22,865 nucleotides of DNA from assembly GCA_011763485.2 (NCBI GenBank), contig JAANSK020253830.1, forward strand, positions 1-22,865, read 5' to 3'. This document shows, one piece after another, positions 9,600-19,603 of the stretch (within the stretch, counting starts at the first letter, position 1; every line of letters starts with the position of its first letter). This DNA is from Isoetes engelmannii (Eukaryota > Streptophyta > Lycopodiopsida > Isoetales > Isoetaceae). The notes beneath the pieces are model-generated. The model was not told where the DNA came from, searched no databases, and was given only the letters and a program-made list of their open reading frames with translations. The position numbers were made by a program, and so were the translations under genes.

Positions 9600-10900
9600 T
9601 ACACAAACACATGGGCCAGAAAAGGACCTCAAAGGACCCCCTTTTTGTGTTCCCCCATACTCCTTTTCCTTTAGCCTATGGCCACTATACGGTGTGTTTT
9701 TTTATACCATTGTTTATTGATTATTCGTCTATCTATCTGTCTATCTATCTATCTTTTTATCTATTCAGCCCTTGTGCGCTGAACTGGACTGCATAACTCT
9801 CTCTTTGATCCTTGTCCCATGTATTCTAGCATCTCCCAGACATACTGGGTTCTGTGGTCCTCACACCTTCCTAACATTTTCTGCTTTAGCGTACCCCCAC
9901 TGATCCATACTCAAGATCTCCCATTGCCTTCGATACTGCATCAATACTGCATCTATAGGTCATTATTCAATTTGTTCAAGGTTGGCCAAACTCTAATTCA
10001 ACACAAGGCTGCTTCTGATTGGGTTCAAGTGGACGTTAAAAAACTTCTTCTTCTTCTTCTATCGACCATTACCCAACCTTTTCAAGGTTGGCCAAACCCT
10101 AATTCAAAGCAAGGCGTCAACCTCGCTTCCTGAACCCTGCCTTTTATAAAATGTTTTCATCTTTCTGTGCTTTCGTGTCTTCTTTTCTCTGTTTTATTCA
10201 CTCCATCTTTTCCCTGCTTTTTCTTTTCTGGCAGCTCCTTTTGTTTTGTTCACTCCAGGTCATCGCTATGTCATTATTCAGACTCAACCACAACCCACAT
10301 GCCTATGCACTAGTAGAGTTCCAATTTCCATATGGAGGTCCATACGGGATAAGCCATGTTCAGGCCTTGTATGAGTAGAATCTTGCCAGTACATGCATGT
10401 GACATATGTCGATAATCATGTTAGTGTCTAGACGCCATCATGGTTGAACATGGTTATTCCTACTGCAGCACTTTTGGACCACTCCAGAGGTATACAAAGT
10501 ATTTCTAGAACTTGGGTTAATTCGAGTGGGAAGTAAATGTATCCAAGTTTTGGGCCCAACCAATAGGCTAGATTAATGTAGACAATGGTAGTCCAATAGC
10601 CACCACTTTACTAGCTCGAGGATCTTTATTTCATCGTTTTATATCTTCTCTTGAAAAGTTTGGGTAGATTCAATTACTCAACCTATATGGATGGGTCCCT
10701 CAAATCCTTTTATGCATCAAAGCGTAATTCTCCATCATAGTTATGAAGTTCATATATTTGATACTTGAATTGTAAGGTCCATGTCAATACCACTATGTTG
10801 AATGGCAAGATCAAACTTACTATGGATTAAAACAATTTTACCTCGAAATTCACTTATCTTTTACGATCTCAAGGGTATCCCATTATCTTACACTCATCTT
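9600..10900. other. Intergenic stretch with a microsatellite and a 35-bp direct repeat
   Basis: No gene is supported. It holds a (CTAT)n-like tract (about 9727-9760). A direct repeat of about 35 bp occurs at 9975-10009 and 10081-10115 (core TTCAAGGTTGGCCAAA), with starts 106 bp apart. A short CTT run lies at about 10046-10060. Small open frames such as 10151-10378 are T-rich and unrecognisable. Confidence 0.5.
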
Positions 10901-11009
10901 TTACGTATACAAGAATGTTTAGGTGACATTCTCATGTGGAAGCAATGTCTACGCGCGGAGGCGTTGCTGACACATGAGAATGTCACCTCAAGTGACATTC
11001 TTGTTACGT
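10901..11009. repeat. Long imperfect hairpin (foldback element)
   Basis: The inner arms are AGGTGACATTCTCATGTG (10921-10938) and its exact inverse (10971-10988), around a 32-base spacer. The outer arms TTACGTATACAAGAATGT (about 10901-10918) and ACATTCTTGTTACGT (10995-11009) pair with small gaps. Total arm length is about 38 bp. It abuts the next element. It is probably a small MITE or foldback repeat, with no coding capacity. Confidence 0.75.
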
Positions 11010-11184
11010 GAAAACCACTTACATTGCATTCTGCAAGAGAATGTTGGGTAAATGTGTGGAACATTGGGTAAATGACTAGAAAAATTGAATGAAAATTTTA
11101 CTTTACATTTCTTAAAAGAATCACTTCCATGTGTCAACACACGATTGGACTAGGAGGCAGAATGTAATGTAAGTGGTTTTTACG
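11007..11184. mobile_element. MITE-like element, 178 bp, with 28-bp terminal inverted repeats
   Basis: The left end (11007-11034) reads CGTGAAAACCACTTACATTG and continues CATTCTGC. The right end (11157-11184) is its inverse with two mismatches over 28 bp. The interior is AT-rich and has no ORF. I cannot define a clear target-site duplication, partly because the left end shares bases with the neighbouring hairpin at 10901-11009. The superfamily is not assignable from the ends alone. Confidence 0.75.
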
Positions 11185-11206
11185 GTGTCAATGATATCCC
11201 ATGATC

Positions 11207-11500
11207 TTATGACACCCAACAAGAATAACGAGGCTCGTGTTCCTCAAGGATTTGTCTGATGGCTATTGCTATCCCCTTGGCTTTGGTGTTGTCTCTTGTG
11301 CCCTTGTCTAATGCTGCATTCCAATCCACACACTTAGATTTTTCCTTTATTTCCATATATATTGGACATATGTTCCAAACATGTTTTTCATCCTCTACTT
11401 CTTTCATGTCTCATAGCTTGCACAATTTATTTTCCCAATCTATTATTGGGCACTGCCATCTGCCTTTCTCAATCCATAACTTGTGATACCCTGTCTTGAA
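11207..11500 (-). mobile_element. Second LINE reverse-transcriptase fragment (zinc-knuckle region)
   Basis: On the minus strand the translation contains TGYHKL, then GRWQCP, then EVEDEKHVWNICPIYMEIK. The order TG-GRW-C-x2-C-VEDE-H-x5-CP matches the C-terminal zinc-knuckle region of plant LINE reverse transcriptases, the same region as in the remnant near 1400-1510. The first part is interrupted by a stop; the open part is 11407-11207. The rest of the element is not seen. Confidence 0.62.
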
Positions 11501-11578
11501 TCTCTAGATTGTTATTCTTGCTGCCTATGTTTTGCGGCTATCAGTGTATATCTGCTGCCCAAAGCTTCCTTCTGGGTT

Positions 11579-11579
11579 C

Positions 11580-11643
<64 letters not shown>

Positions 11644-11658
11644 TTAGATAAATAGATA
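11579..11658. repeat. (GATA)n microsatellite
   Basis: A nearly pure run of the tetranucleotide TAGA/GATA covers about 11579-11642 (around 16 units) and then decays into ttagataaatagata. Confidence 0.97.
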
Positions 11659-11659
11659 T

Positions 11660-12180
11660 TTTGACATGCAAAAGACTAAAATTGGCCATGAGACTGTACA
11701 AACATGGGCAAGAAGCTCAAACAAAGACACATGGCAGGAAGGTCCCAAAATAAAACAAAATTCATAAATATAACTGGATTATCTAGATATACATAGTCCA
11801 TCAAGAGGTTCGAAGGCCAATGGTCTAGAAAAGTTGCTACGCCTCTTTTGTAGACTGCTCGTTTCTTTTGCAGACATGCTTCCCTCACCTTGCACATCTC
11901 CTTCATATGGTTACATAACTCAAGAGGGGAGACTCCTCTTGCATTGAGAGACTAATCCGTCTGAGATGGTTTGTAAGCCTGAGAACATGGAGTTGGTTGA
12001 GAGCATCCTAAAACTAAAAGATGGCGAGGGCGATCTTGCCGCCCCCACCCTATTAGAAGAGACAACTCCATCAACTTGCACATGCATGACATTAACAAAA
12101 AAAGAAAAAGAGAAAAATGCAGAGCTTCATCCATATCAATGATCATTGCCTCTGTCTGTGCAACTCCTATAATTTTTTCT
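11660..12180. other. Intergenic, no gene recognised
   Basis: Moderate minus-strand open frames (11906-11676 and 12146-11952) show no recognisable domain, conserved start or splice context. I treat this as decayed intergenic DNA. Confidence 0.4.
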
Positions 12181-12299
12181 TTTGTCCCCGCCTTTTTTTT
12201 AAGAAGAAGAATTTGAGAATATATTACGAGCCCACACTGAGATCATATACAATGACACCAGCACAATGAAGTGGTTATACAATAAAGTACCCATCCTAG

Positions 12300-13267
12300 T
12301 CAATGGCATATAAAAAGGTTGACCATATCTCACTCTTTATCACGTTTGAAGAACTTGAAACTTGATAGGCCTGCCACAACTTATATCTCAGGATTGGTGC
12401 CAAGTGGAAAAGATTAAGCACCGCATTTCCGAAAACCTTAAGTCTACATCTCTTCCAAATATTTTAAAGGACGTTAGTCTATTTATCATCACATCATGAA
12501 TGTTGGTAGTGGTTGGCTTGATCCTTTGGGGTTGCATCATTTAGCTGGAAGCAAACGTGGGATGGATTTCTTTGGAAATGCAAGAGGCTTTCTTCACTTC
12601 CAAAAATGTGAACTTCTCTTCTTCTTAGTTGTCTTATGGAAAAGGTGTATGATCTGTAGTACTTCTGCTGTAGCGAGGAAGGTGAGACAGTTGTGAGAAT
12701 GGAGTAAAAGGTATTTGGATCAACAGGGCATTCTTGGAATTTTATTCATAGTATCTTATTTGTGGGAAGATGGTGAGCTGTTTTCACCTAGTATTTGTAG
12801 GGAAAAGGGATCACGGCCCCTATATTACCATGAGCAGGAGAAGAGAGTGGATTTTCAGGGGTGCTCTCTTGGGTTGGCTCCTTGCTGAAAAGCCTTTCTT
12901 CCAGTACATATTTCGGTTTGAGCTTCATATCTGGAAGGATTCTGTTTAGTAAGGCTCCACGAGCATAGCTGCATTCTTGTAGTAGTTGCAATTGATGGGA
13001 AGAGGGCCATACCTTCTAGTACTAGCTGGTTGGAAGGAGGGATGCTCATATCCTTTTGTTTGTGAAGAGGAAGAGGTTAAGGTTGCCTCAACCAGAGTAC
13101 ATAAGCTTCATCTTATGGTGGCCTCCAACAAGTATGCTAATTCTTTCTATCTGGTGACCTAAGATTAATGTTTTATCTGGCCTATTGTGGAGCCAAAACA
13201 AGGTCGTGTACCATTTTTTATTATAAATGAAAATGCCTCGCCTAGCTTTCAAAAAAAAAAAAAAAAA
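12300..13267 (+). mobile_element. Poly(A)-tailed retrosequence 3' end, family uncertain
   Basis: A 17-base A-run at about 13251-13267 follows TAAATGAAAATGCCTCGCC and a short AGCTTTC, a layout typical of the 3' end of a plus-strand LINE or SINE. Upstream, a plus-strand frame ending in a TAA at about 13160-13162 is open over only its last 35 or so codons. No reverse-transcriptase motif can be read, so how far left the element reaches (perhaps 12.3 kb) is a guess. A processed pseudogene is another possibility. Confidence 0.4.
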
Positions 13268-13450
13268 TCATAAATACAATCTGCTACACTTTATTCTACA
13301 TATTACATGGAAGCCAATGCACTACCTAGGCGCGATCATTCCGATCCTATGCTAGAAGTTGTTTTGCATGTAATTATCCATTACATATCTGGCAGGTTTA
13401 AGGTCTCTAACACAGGACCGGTTGATCATGCTTGAACCTATGAACTAGAA

Positions 13451-13600
13451 GCAATGGAATTTTAAGGTCCCCATTACTAGACCGATATTCTGGATTTGAA
13501 CCTCGGGGCAATGGAATTTTAAGGTTCTCATTACTAGACCGATATTGGCTACCTTTAAACCCATGACCTCGCGTGGCGGAATAAGGTTGTGTCACTAGAT
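13451..13600 (-). repeat. Tandem 57-bp SINE-like units
   Basis: The word GCAATGGAATTTTAAGGT followed by CATTACTAGACCGATATT occurs at about 13451-13489 and 13508-13546, a 57-bp period. On the minus strand each unit contains GGTCTAGTAATG, resembling a pol III A-box region. A B-box-like AGGTTCAAATCC lies between the two, and ATGGGTTTAAAGG, a weaker one, lies at the far end. The order resembles tRNA-derived plant SINEs, partly duplicated. Confidence 0.42.
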
Positions 13601-13609
13601 CATATCCTG

Positions 13610-14100
13610 AAGAACAAATACAATGCGCAAAGTTCATAGTTTTGGTATCAGATACAGAGGTACCCTAGTCCTCTTCACTAGTTTGATGTTGAGGTTCCTG
13701 ATCATTGTACATTCTGAAGATCTCCCCACTCCCATCTCAACAAAATGTCTTTCTTGTGACCGTATATATGACTCTGAGGTTTGCGACACATCAAGTTTCT
13801 CCGCATATCTCTAACCAATAGAGTCAATAACTAAGGTGATGATTAACTGTAAGAAAGGTGCATTTAATTAAAGTGGGTCACATTCTTGTATTTGGGATGC
13901 ATAGCAATTAAAGTGGGGCACATCAAAATTAAGTAGTTTAGCATTGGATCACTATTAGATTATATTATATTATACTCTACTCTACTCTACTCTACTCTAC
14001 TCTACTATTAGATTTTTTTCATTACACAATTAGACTTGTTCATAATATTTTTTCACAATATTTACAAAGGACGTGTTGAGAAAGTCCACAATATTTACAA
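13610..14100. other. Intergenic with a (TCTAC)n microsatellite
   Basis: No gene is supported. A pentamer tract (ACTCT)n covers about 13973-14006. The words ATTAAAGTGGGTCACAT and ATTAAAGTGGGGCACAT at about 13868 and 13909 form a short direct repeat. Confidence 0.6.
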
Positions 14101-14104
14101 AATG

Positions 14105-14560
14105 CCTCTTAATATATAGACAGAGAATTTATATACTCTCATACAATGCTATAGCATAAAGGTTGCTCATGGCTTTGTCCATTTCCCTCTTGGGGATCTT
14201 GCATGTCTTGTCCTTTGCAATATGACAAGTAAGATATGGCGGCACTACAAACTCCACCAATTCTCTCCTCTCAGGATCACCAATATTTTTCTTCCACTTT
14301 TTCTTCTAGCAATTGGAGTACTGCTCTTTCAAAATGCCATTTTTATGCCTGCCAATGGGCTCCTAATATTGAACATTGAATCCATGACGCAACTCCTCGC
14401 TATCAGGCATTGTGGTGGTAAGATCAGTGAGTACCATCCATAACCATATTGGGCCTTGACTAGCACAAAATAGCCTTTCTTAATGTTCTCCAATGGATCC
14501 CACTCAGGAAGGTGAAACCACTTTAAGCCTTATTTCCTACATACCACTTGGATCCATTGT
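14105..14560 (-). pseudogene. Decayed protein-coding relic, unrecognised
   Basis: On the minus strand a protein-like reading begins near 14520 with KWFHLPEWDPLENIKKGYF and a GYGWYSLIL segment. It then shifts frame near 14430 and continues MPDSEELRHGF, two stops, and GDPERRELVEFVVPPYLTCH to about 14150. The composition and length of these stretches suggest real former coding sequence, broken by at least one frameshift and two stops. I do not recognise the family. It may come from a mobile element or a dead host gene. Confidence 0.4.
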
Positions 14561-14796
14561 TGGGGCCCCGCTCAACTCTCTTTGATGTACTAACTCCTTG
14601 AGAGCTCTCCCACCTAGTCTCTAGCAAGAAATCGTTTCTTAACTTTGCCCCACATGGATGTCCATTAAAAAATAGACATAATTATGGAGGTGTCAATTAT
14701 ACATCCCTTAAATTGAGTAAGATTGTACCTGGTTATGAAGTGTAGGTGGCAAATGCTGGACTTGTATATGCAATGCATGCACGAGATCATGAGGCA

Positions 14797-14802
<6 letters not shown>

Positions 14803-14853
<51 letters not shown>
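14803..14853. repeat. (CT)n microsatellite
   Basis: A pure CT run of about 25 units is followed by a CGCA/CACA tract to about 14870. A second (CT)n run in the same orientation begins at 22819, across the Harbinger element. The open frames here, on either strand, are translations of the repeat. Confidence 0.97.
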
Positions 14854-14856
<3 letters not shown>

Positions 14857-14943
14857 CGCACGCACACACATAGGTCGGCCACATGATCGAAATTTTTTTA
14901 TCTCTCACGCTATACAGCAAGAGAAAAAATTTATACCGTATAC

Positions 14944-15136
14944 CTCGAGAGATCAGGGGAGATCAACATCTCTCGAGGCCTAACAACCCCAGTTTGGAGC
15001 GTAATTCGAGCTGATTGCCGGATTTTTTCCCTCCAAATCGATTCCGGTAAGCCTCTCAATATGGGATATTTCAATTCCAATATGGGATATTTCATTCTTG
15101 CGAAGCTCCAGGAAATGCCAGATATAGGATATTTTA
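14944..15136. repeat. Left subterminal hairpin and 17-bp direct repeats of the Harbinger element
   Basis: CTCGAGAGAT (14944-14953) and ATCTCTCGAG (14968-14977) are an exact inverted pair. Downstream, CAATATGGGATATTTCA occurs exactly at 15057-15073 and 15078-15094 (21-bp period), and a looser copy, AGATATAGGATATTTTA, starts at 15120. Iterated subterminal words are candidate binding sites for the element's Myb-like protein, but no matching set was seen at the right end. Confidence 0.7.
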
Positions 15137-15254
15137 CCATTCCGGAATAGACCTCCAAACTGTCGATTTTAGGATTATCAGGCCAGATCTGGTGCCAGAA
15201 TCATTGATTTGTAGCTTTAATCATCTCTGGTGTCAATAGCAGCAGCTATTGTAG

Positions 15255-16589
15255 ATGGATCCGCTGATTTTGGCAATGCTAGCAATGCTCAACATGGCAA
15301 TTTTGATTGGTTCAGCAATGCAAAAAAAAAATTTGGATCTTTTGCAAGAAGATGAGCTTGAAGATCCTATTGCTCTTGTAGATGGTGAAGAAGACCTTGT
15401 GGAAGATGAAAACCATTTCCAACTAACATCGGCCATTACAATTCTAACAACAGCAGCTCGTGTGAGAAGGCCACCAAGAAGATTCTGGATGTGTCCAAGA
15501 CAAAGAACTCAGTGGGATAACATTGACAATCACGCATGGGCTTGCCTTCCATCATTCGAGGATGGTATGTGGCATCAGTTCTACAGAATGAAGAGGAGTG
15601 CTTTCGAAAAATTGGTAGGTCTAGTTGTGACATACTTAATTAGACCAGGACAAAAGGTCAGATTGATCCTAGGAAGGCAGTAGCCATGGTTTTATACTTT
15701 ATTCCTCATGGTGAGATGCCTTTGCATGTAGGTCAAAGGTTTTATGTTGGTAAGGCTACTGTCCAGAAGTACATCAAAAAAGTAACTTTAATTCTTGCTT
15801 CTAAGACCATGCTTTACAAGAAATTCATTGCATTGCCGTCGGGTCAGAGACTTGTAGATATCATGAAGAAGTTTGAGGATGCCACATGTCTGCCTAACAT
15901 TTTTGGAGCTGTTGATGGTTCTCATATTTTCTTGTACAGGAAACCATGGAAGAAAGACAAAGGTGATGATTATTACAGCAGGCACAAGAGACATTCATGC
16001 TTGATCCAAGGTGTTGTTGACCATTCAAGGATGTTCCTAAATGTTTGTGTTAGTAGGACAGGATCTGCACATGACTCCAATCAGTTTAAGAGGAGTCTAA
16101 TTTACAAGAGGCTTGCATCAAAGCAGATTCTACAGCAGCCTATTGTCTAAATGAGTGGCAAGAAAATAAATAGGAGAGAAGAGGTCCTTGATACCAATGT
16201 GACAGTCAATATTCCACCTATGCTGCTTGGTGATTCAGCATATCCAAGTAGAAATTTCTTGTTAAAGGTGTTTCCAGATAGCACAGGTCCTTTTAGATTG
16301 TTTAACAAGAGGATTTGCAGGGGTAGGGTCGTGTGGAGAATGGCTTTGGTATAGCCAAAGAGAAGTTTAGAATCTTGAAGGCTTTACCCATCCATGTTGG
16401 CAGGGCTTCTAAGATTATCCATGCAACATGTACTTTGGAATTTTTGCATAATGGAAGATTTGGGAATGCAGATGTTGGATGCCTGATGTTAACTACTATG
16501 AAACTGAGCAGATGAACAAGAGAATGAAGGGGGGTGACATTATGAGGCATGTTTTGATGCAAAACAGGGATGGAATAAATCTAGTGTGA
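15255..16589 (+). pseudogene. PIF/Harbinger DDE transposase, broken
   Basis: This is the nuclease that cuts and pastes the element. The first reading frame (15255-15683) has an acidic N-terminus and then WACLPSFEDGMWHQFYRMKR, the region before the catalytic core. The next (15686-16150) has the first catalytic Asp in FGAVDGSHIF (codon 15914-15916) and the second in SRTGSAHDSNQF (codon 16073-16075). A third part has LLGDSAYPSRNF, then the catalytic Glu in VENGFGIAKEKFRIL (codon 16336-16338). The end, GGDIMRHVLMQN, stops at 16587-16589. Breaks are a frame change near 15665-15680, an in-frame stop at 16148-16150, a frame change near 16325-16333 and one near 16470. All three catalytic residues survive, so decay is moderate. 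The true start is uncertain. Confidence 0.9.
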
Positions 16590-17320
16590 GCAATTCTGCA
16601 AAAACAGTCTTACTTTCATGTTTCATTTTGTGAATAAAAATCCATGTTTGTTAAATCAATCTTCAAGTTCTTTTTCTTTGGCAGATTGTGGTTTGTAGCA
16701 TTTTGATTGTAAGTTGTGGTTTGCTTGAAAGTTTTGTACTTTGTGCTTTAAGGTTTTTTAACAGGACTGAAATAGAGATATAAAATGGAGGAGATCCACA
16801 AAACTTTCATGGGTTCATCTCTTGGAAACGAAAAACTCAGCCAAAGCAGAAAACAAAAAGTCAGTCTCAAACTGTAACCATCCACACCTGGTGCAGAAAC
16901 AAAGAGCAATTGTAACTGATGTTACAAGAAAGATGTCACTTCATGTACCAAGAAACTTCTGTACATTCTTCACAGTCATACTACAGTGCAGTAAACAAAA
17001 AAAAAAACTAAATAGAAGTACTCCAAAGAAAAGTTGCATAAAACTAAATGAAAATACTCAAAATCTGTCACAGAACTTCAGTTTGTATTAAACAGAAAGG
17101 GTAGTACAAAAGATCACAGATCTGTGCCATAGAAGAGGTTGCTGATCACAAATGTAACATCATTTTTATAGACACAAACTTGATTACACAAAAACAAATT
17201 CATACTGCCATAAGGCATGCTTCATAAAAAAAACAAAACTGATAACATACTGCCATAAGGCAGGCTTCACCAAAAAAAACAAACAAAGAAGGGAACTGGC
17301 CATGGTATAAATTAGTGGCT
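16590..17320. other. Interior of the Harbinger region, no gene recognised
   Basis: This is AT-rich sequence following the transposase. An open frame at 16822-17091 is rich in Lys, Asn and Ser and looks non-coding. CATACTGCCATAAGGCA occurs at about 17203 and 17248, a short direct repeat. Confidence 0.45.
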
Positions 17321-17331
17321 ATTCTTCGCCA

Positions 17332-18390
17332 TTTGGCTAAACTTTGGGCTTGACCATTAGGGTTTTGCAATTTTTTAAAGGATAAAAATCTCAAAAAATA
17401 AAGAACTTTAGCCAGACATAAATAAAACTCTTCAATCTTTTTGAAAGATTCGCCAAAGCATCCATAAATTTCTGAGGTATTTTTCTTACTTTTGCCAGAT
17501 TTTACTAGTTTTAGTCCAATTCTTACAGAATGTCCAATAGAACCAAAATTCTTATAAGTATGGCTAAACTTTTGCTTTTCTTATTAGAAACTTTAGCCAA
17601 AGTATAGTTAGAAATTAGTGCAATTCCATGCAAGTATAGCCAAACCAAGTTCATGGTTTAAAATTAAAAATTTCTTAATTTATATCCTGGAGCTGGCAGC
17701 TGCATTTGTCAACAAAAGTTGCAATGGAAAGAAGGGTTCCTGATTTCAACAAGTGCCCACTTGCCATGGTATTCAATGTATACCATCTCCACATGGACCT
17801 TTGTTCGGGTCTTGTTCTTCAGCTTGGCCTAATCTAGCAGCCCCGTATCCATAGTAACACCTGCCATTTTGCCATAAGTTTTTATCACATGAGAACTGGC
17901 TGAAACATGAACTTTCGTGCAGCTATGAAAAGTTTCCACATTCGTCATATGAGAAGGGATAGAACTCGGAGCTTGCATCAGAAAATTCGGACTTAGAATC
18001 CGAATTTTCTTCCTGTGAGGAGTGGACGGAGGTTGGGGCACTACCGCCACTGACTTTGGAAGAAGATGCCATGCAGAAAAGTGAGTTCGAGCTTGAGGAA
18101 TTTGCCCCTTTTTATCCCCAAGAAAGTTAATGCAAGAAAGTGACAACTGCCAACTTTTTTGGGTACAATTCCCTTACTTGGTGTAAGGCAGGGTAAATTT
18201 TAAGGGCCTTCGAAATTTATTTATAAAAACTAGGTTGGCTAAACTTATACAAAATGAAGATATCCTAAATTTTCATTTGGCTAAACTTGGTTGAGTAAAA
18301 TCCTTGATTTATTTATTACTTGGCTAAAATTGGCATTTTTTTCATTTAAAAAAAAAATATTCTTTTGGCAATTATAGTGCCAAACTTTTT
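17332..18390. repeat. Bidirectional array of a TTTGGCTAAA motif
   Basis: Copies of TTTGGCTAAACTT or its inverse, some diverged, occur near 17332, 17406, 17451 (looser), 17560, 17591, 17635, 18234, 18277, 18319 and 18364 (looser): about ten in 1.05 kb, in both orientations. The group flanks the small Ser-rich ORF at 17923-18072. Clusters of a short word in both orientations are typical of the subterminal regions of some plant DNA transposons (CACTA, hAT, En/Spm), where the transposase binds. It could mark the edge of a second element inserted in the Harbinger copy. Confidence 0.6.
17923..18072 (-). CDS. Small Ser/Glu-rich ORF, 49 residues, possibly a first exon or relic
   Basis: From ATG 18072 the frame reads MASSSKVSGGSAPTSVHSS, then a Ser/Glu/Asp-rich stretch, SYDECGNFS, and a TAG at 17925-17923. 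Low-complexity acidic-serine N-termini like this are common in plant nuclear proteins and in transposon proteins, and this may be the first exon of a longer gene. Part of it (17980-18010) is a perfect hairpin, AGAAAATTCGGA and its inverse around 7 bases. I do not recognise it, and a chance ORF is possible. It sits inside the TTTGGCTAAA array. Confidence 0.3.
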   Translation of the reverse strand: MASSSKVSGGSAPTSVHSSQEENSDSKSEFSDASSEFYPFSYDECGNFS

Positions 18391-18473
18391 TTTCTTTTTT
18401 GTATCGCAATGCAGAGAGATGATTACAAAAACCCTGGCTGTTGTGCAGAGTTATGTTGGGCAATAAAGATCTT

Positions 18474-18559
18474 CTCATTTGGTTTGACATCAGCCATACT
18501 GGAAACGTGACTATGTCTGATTTGGTTTCACGTCTGCCATACTGGAAACGTGACTATGT
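18474..18559. repeat. 43-bp tandem duplication
   Basis: GCCATACTGGAAACGTGACTATGT (24 bp) occurs at 18493-18516 and 18536-18559, and similarity extends upstream (ATTTGGTTT), giving a unit of about 43 bp. Confidence 0.85.
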
Positions 18560-19200
18560 AATTTAAATTTGAAAATGAATAACAGATATTTACAACCGAA
18601 CAACACTTCAAAAATTCAACATTGAAGTGAAGACAGATATGTGAGAAAACCCAGTCAACCACCATATAGGTGTGATAAATTTTAGGATCATTGCACTAGA
18701 CATGCCCGAAAGACTTGGATAGGTCTTGCTTGTCACTACCAATACATAAGCCACTGAAACCATTTGGAGAAGGCTCGTTCTTAAGCATCAGATTGCGTCA
18801 TTCAATTAGTTCAATGCCGCAATAAGCTAAACCTGATTTTCCCAATAAGCTAAGCCCGAATTGGACATGTTTCATTAAAAAGCACAAAGAATAGAGCAAG
18901 AAAGCACATAGTATCCAAAAGGTTAAGATGGACATCATTACTAAACTACAAATGCAAGACAATTATCAGAAGTAGATTTAATACCACTTGGCCAGTTTTT
19001 GAGATAAAAAAGCTATAATAACTATGAAACGACCACCTAACAACACTAAGAAGTGACATCTAAACTAGCAAGAGAAAGTTGAGGCGGGCACACATGTTCA
19101 TAGACAATATGGACGAGAGCAATAAACCTTCTGACCTGCAGCAGAAAAATCAATCAGCGATTTCATACACCTCAAAAAGTCAATATAATATGACAAAAAT
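18560..19200. other. No gene recognised
   Basis: This is AT-rich sequence between the motif array and the captured gene fragments. AATAAGCTAA occurs at about 18821 and 18845, in a short direct repeat. Nothing else is supportable. Confidence 0.45.
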
Positions 19201-19208
19201 GACATTAC

Positions 19209-19530
19209 CATCTTGGGCTGTGCTAGTGACATCTGTGTAAGACTTTTTAAGATGACAGTATGGAATGAACGACCTTTATAAGTAGCACAAATACCATGAA
19301 AGGAAAACGCAACTCCACCATCTGTTTTAGGTACTATGACATGGAAACGTGCAGTACAAGTCTCCAAGCTTGTAGACAATTCGTCATGTTATAACTTGAC
19401 GTCGCTGGCATGATTGCCTTCTTTTATTACTGTGAAAAAGTTAGTTGGGGTTTTGCAAGCTCCTTGAAAGCTTGGTCCAGAATGTATGATGATTCCTCAC
19501 TCGCAGGTATATGGATATGTATGATATACA
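19209..19530 (-). pseudogene. Two exon-like stretches, origin unrecognised
   Basis: On the minus strand, 19385-19209 reads STSLETCTARFHV, then VPKTDGGVAFSFHGICATY, to AQPKM, followed at once by GTAATG, a plausible splice donor. Further upstream, about 19527-19430 reads [20 protein letters not shown] before a stop and follows an AATTTGCAG acceptor-like sequence about 30 bases earlier. The low-complexity-free composition suggests former exons. Neither resembles the P4-ATPase region next to them, so they may come from other genes or be chance frames. Confidence 0.3.
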
Positions 19531-19603
19531 GAAGAAAGTGCACTGCAAATTCACGGGTCTTACACATAAAGGTATCCTTAAACATATTCAATACCATGGC
19601 ATA

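Larger units (their letters stand above)
7916..9600 (-). promoter_or_regulatory. PIN upstream region: probable 5' UTR and promoter
   Basis: No other gene is supported between the PIN start and about 9600. On the gene strand a TATATATAA sequence near 9065-9056 is the best TATA candidate, which would put transcription start near 9025 and give a roughly 1.1-kb leader. A 5' UTR intron is possible but not identified. Further upstream (9216-9500) lie two mitosis-specific-activator-like boxes, an ACGT cluster and a G-box, described separately. An open frame at 8856-9212 on the gene strand has no recognisable domain and is not called. Confidence 0.45.

Noticed and set aside
11579-11642. Regular repeats considered as a CRISPR-like array
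   Set aside because: It is a pure tetranucleotide microsatellite without spacers, in a plant nuclear context.
14665-14920. Open frames with long runs of Arg-Glu or Ser-Leu
   Set aside because: They are translations of the (CT)n microsatellite.
16822-17091. 89-codon plus-strand frame after the transposase
   Set aside because: Low-complexity Lys/Asn/Ser content from AT-rich DNA, with no motif and no link to the transposase frames.
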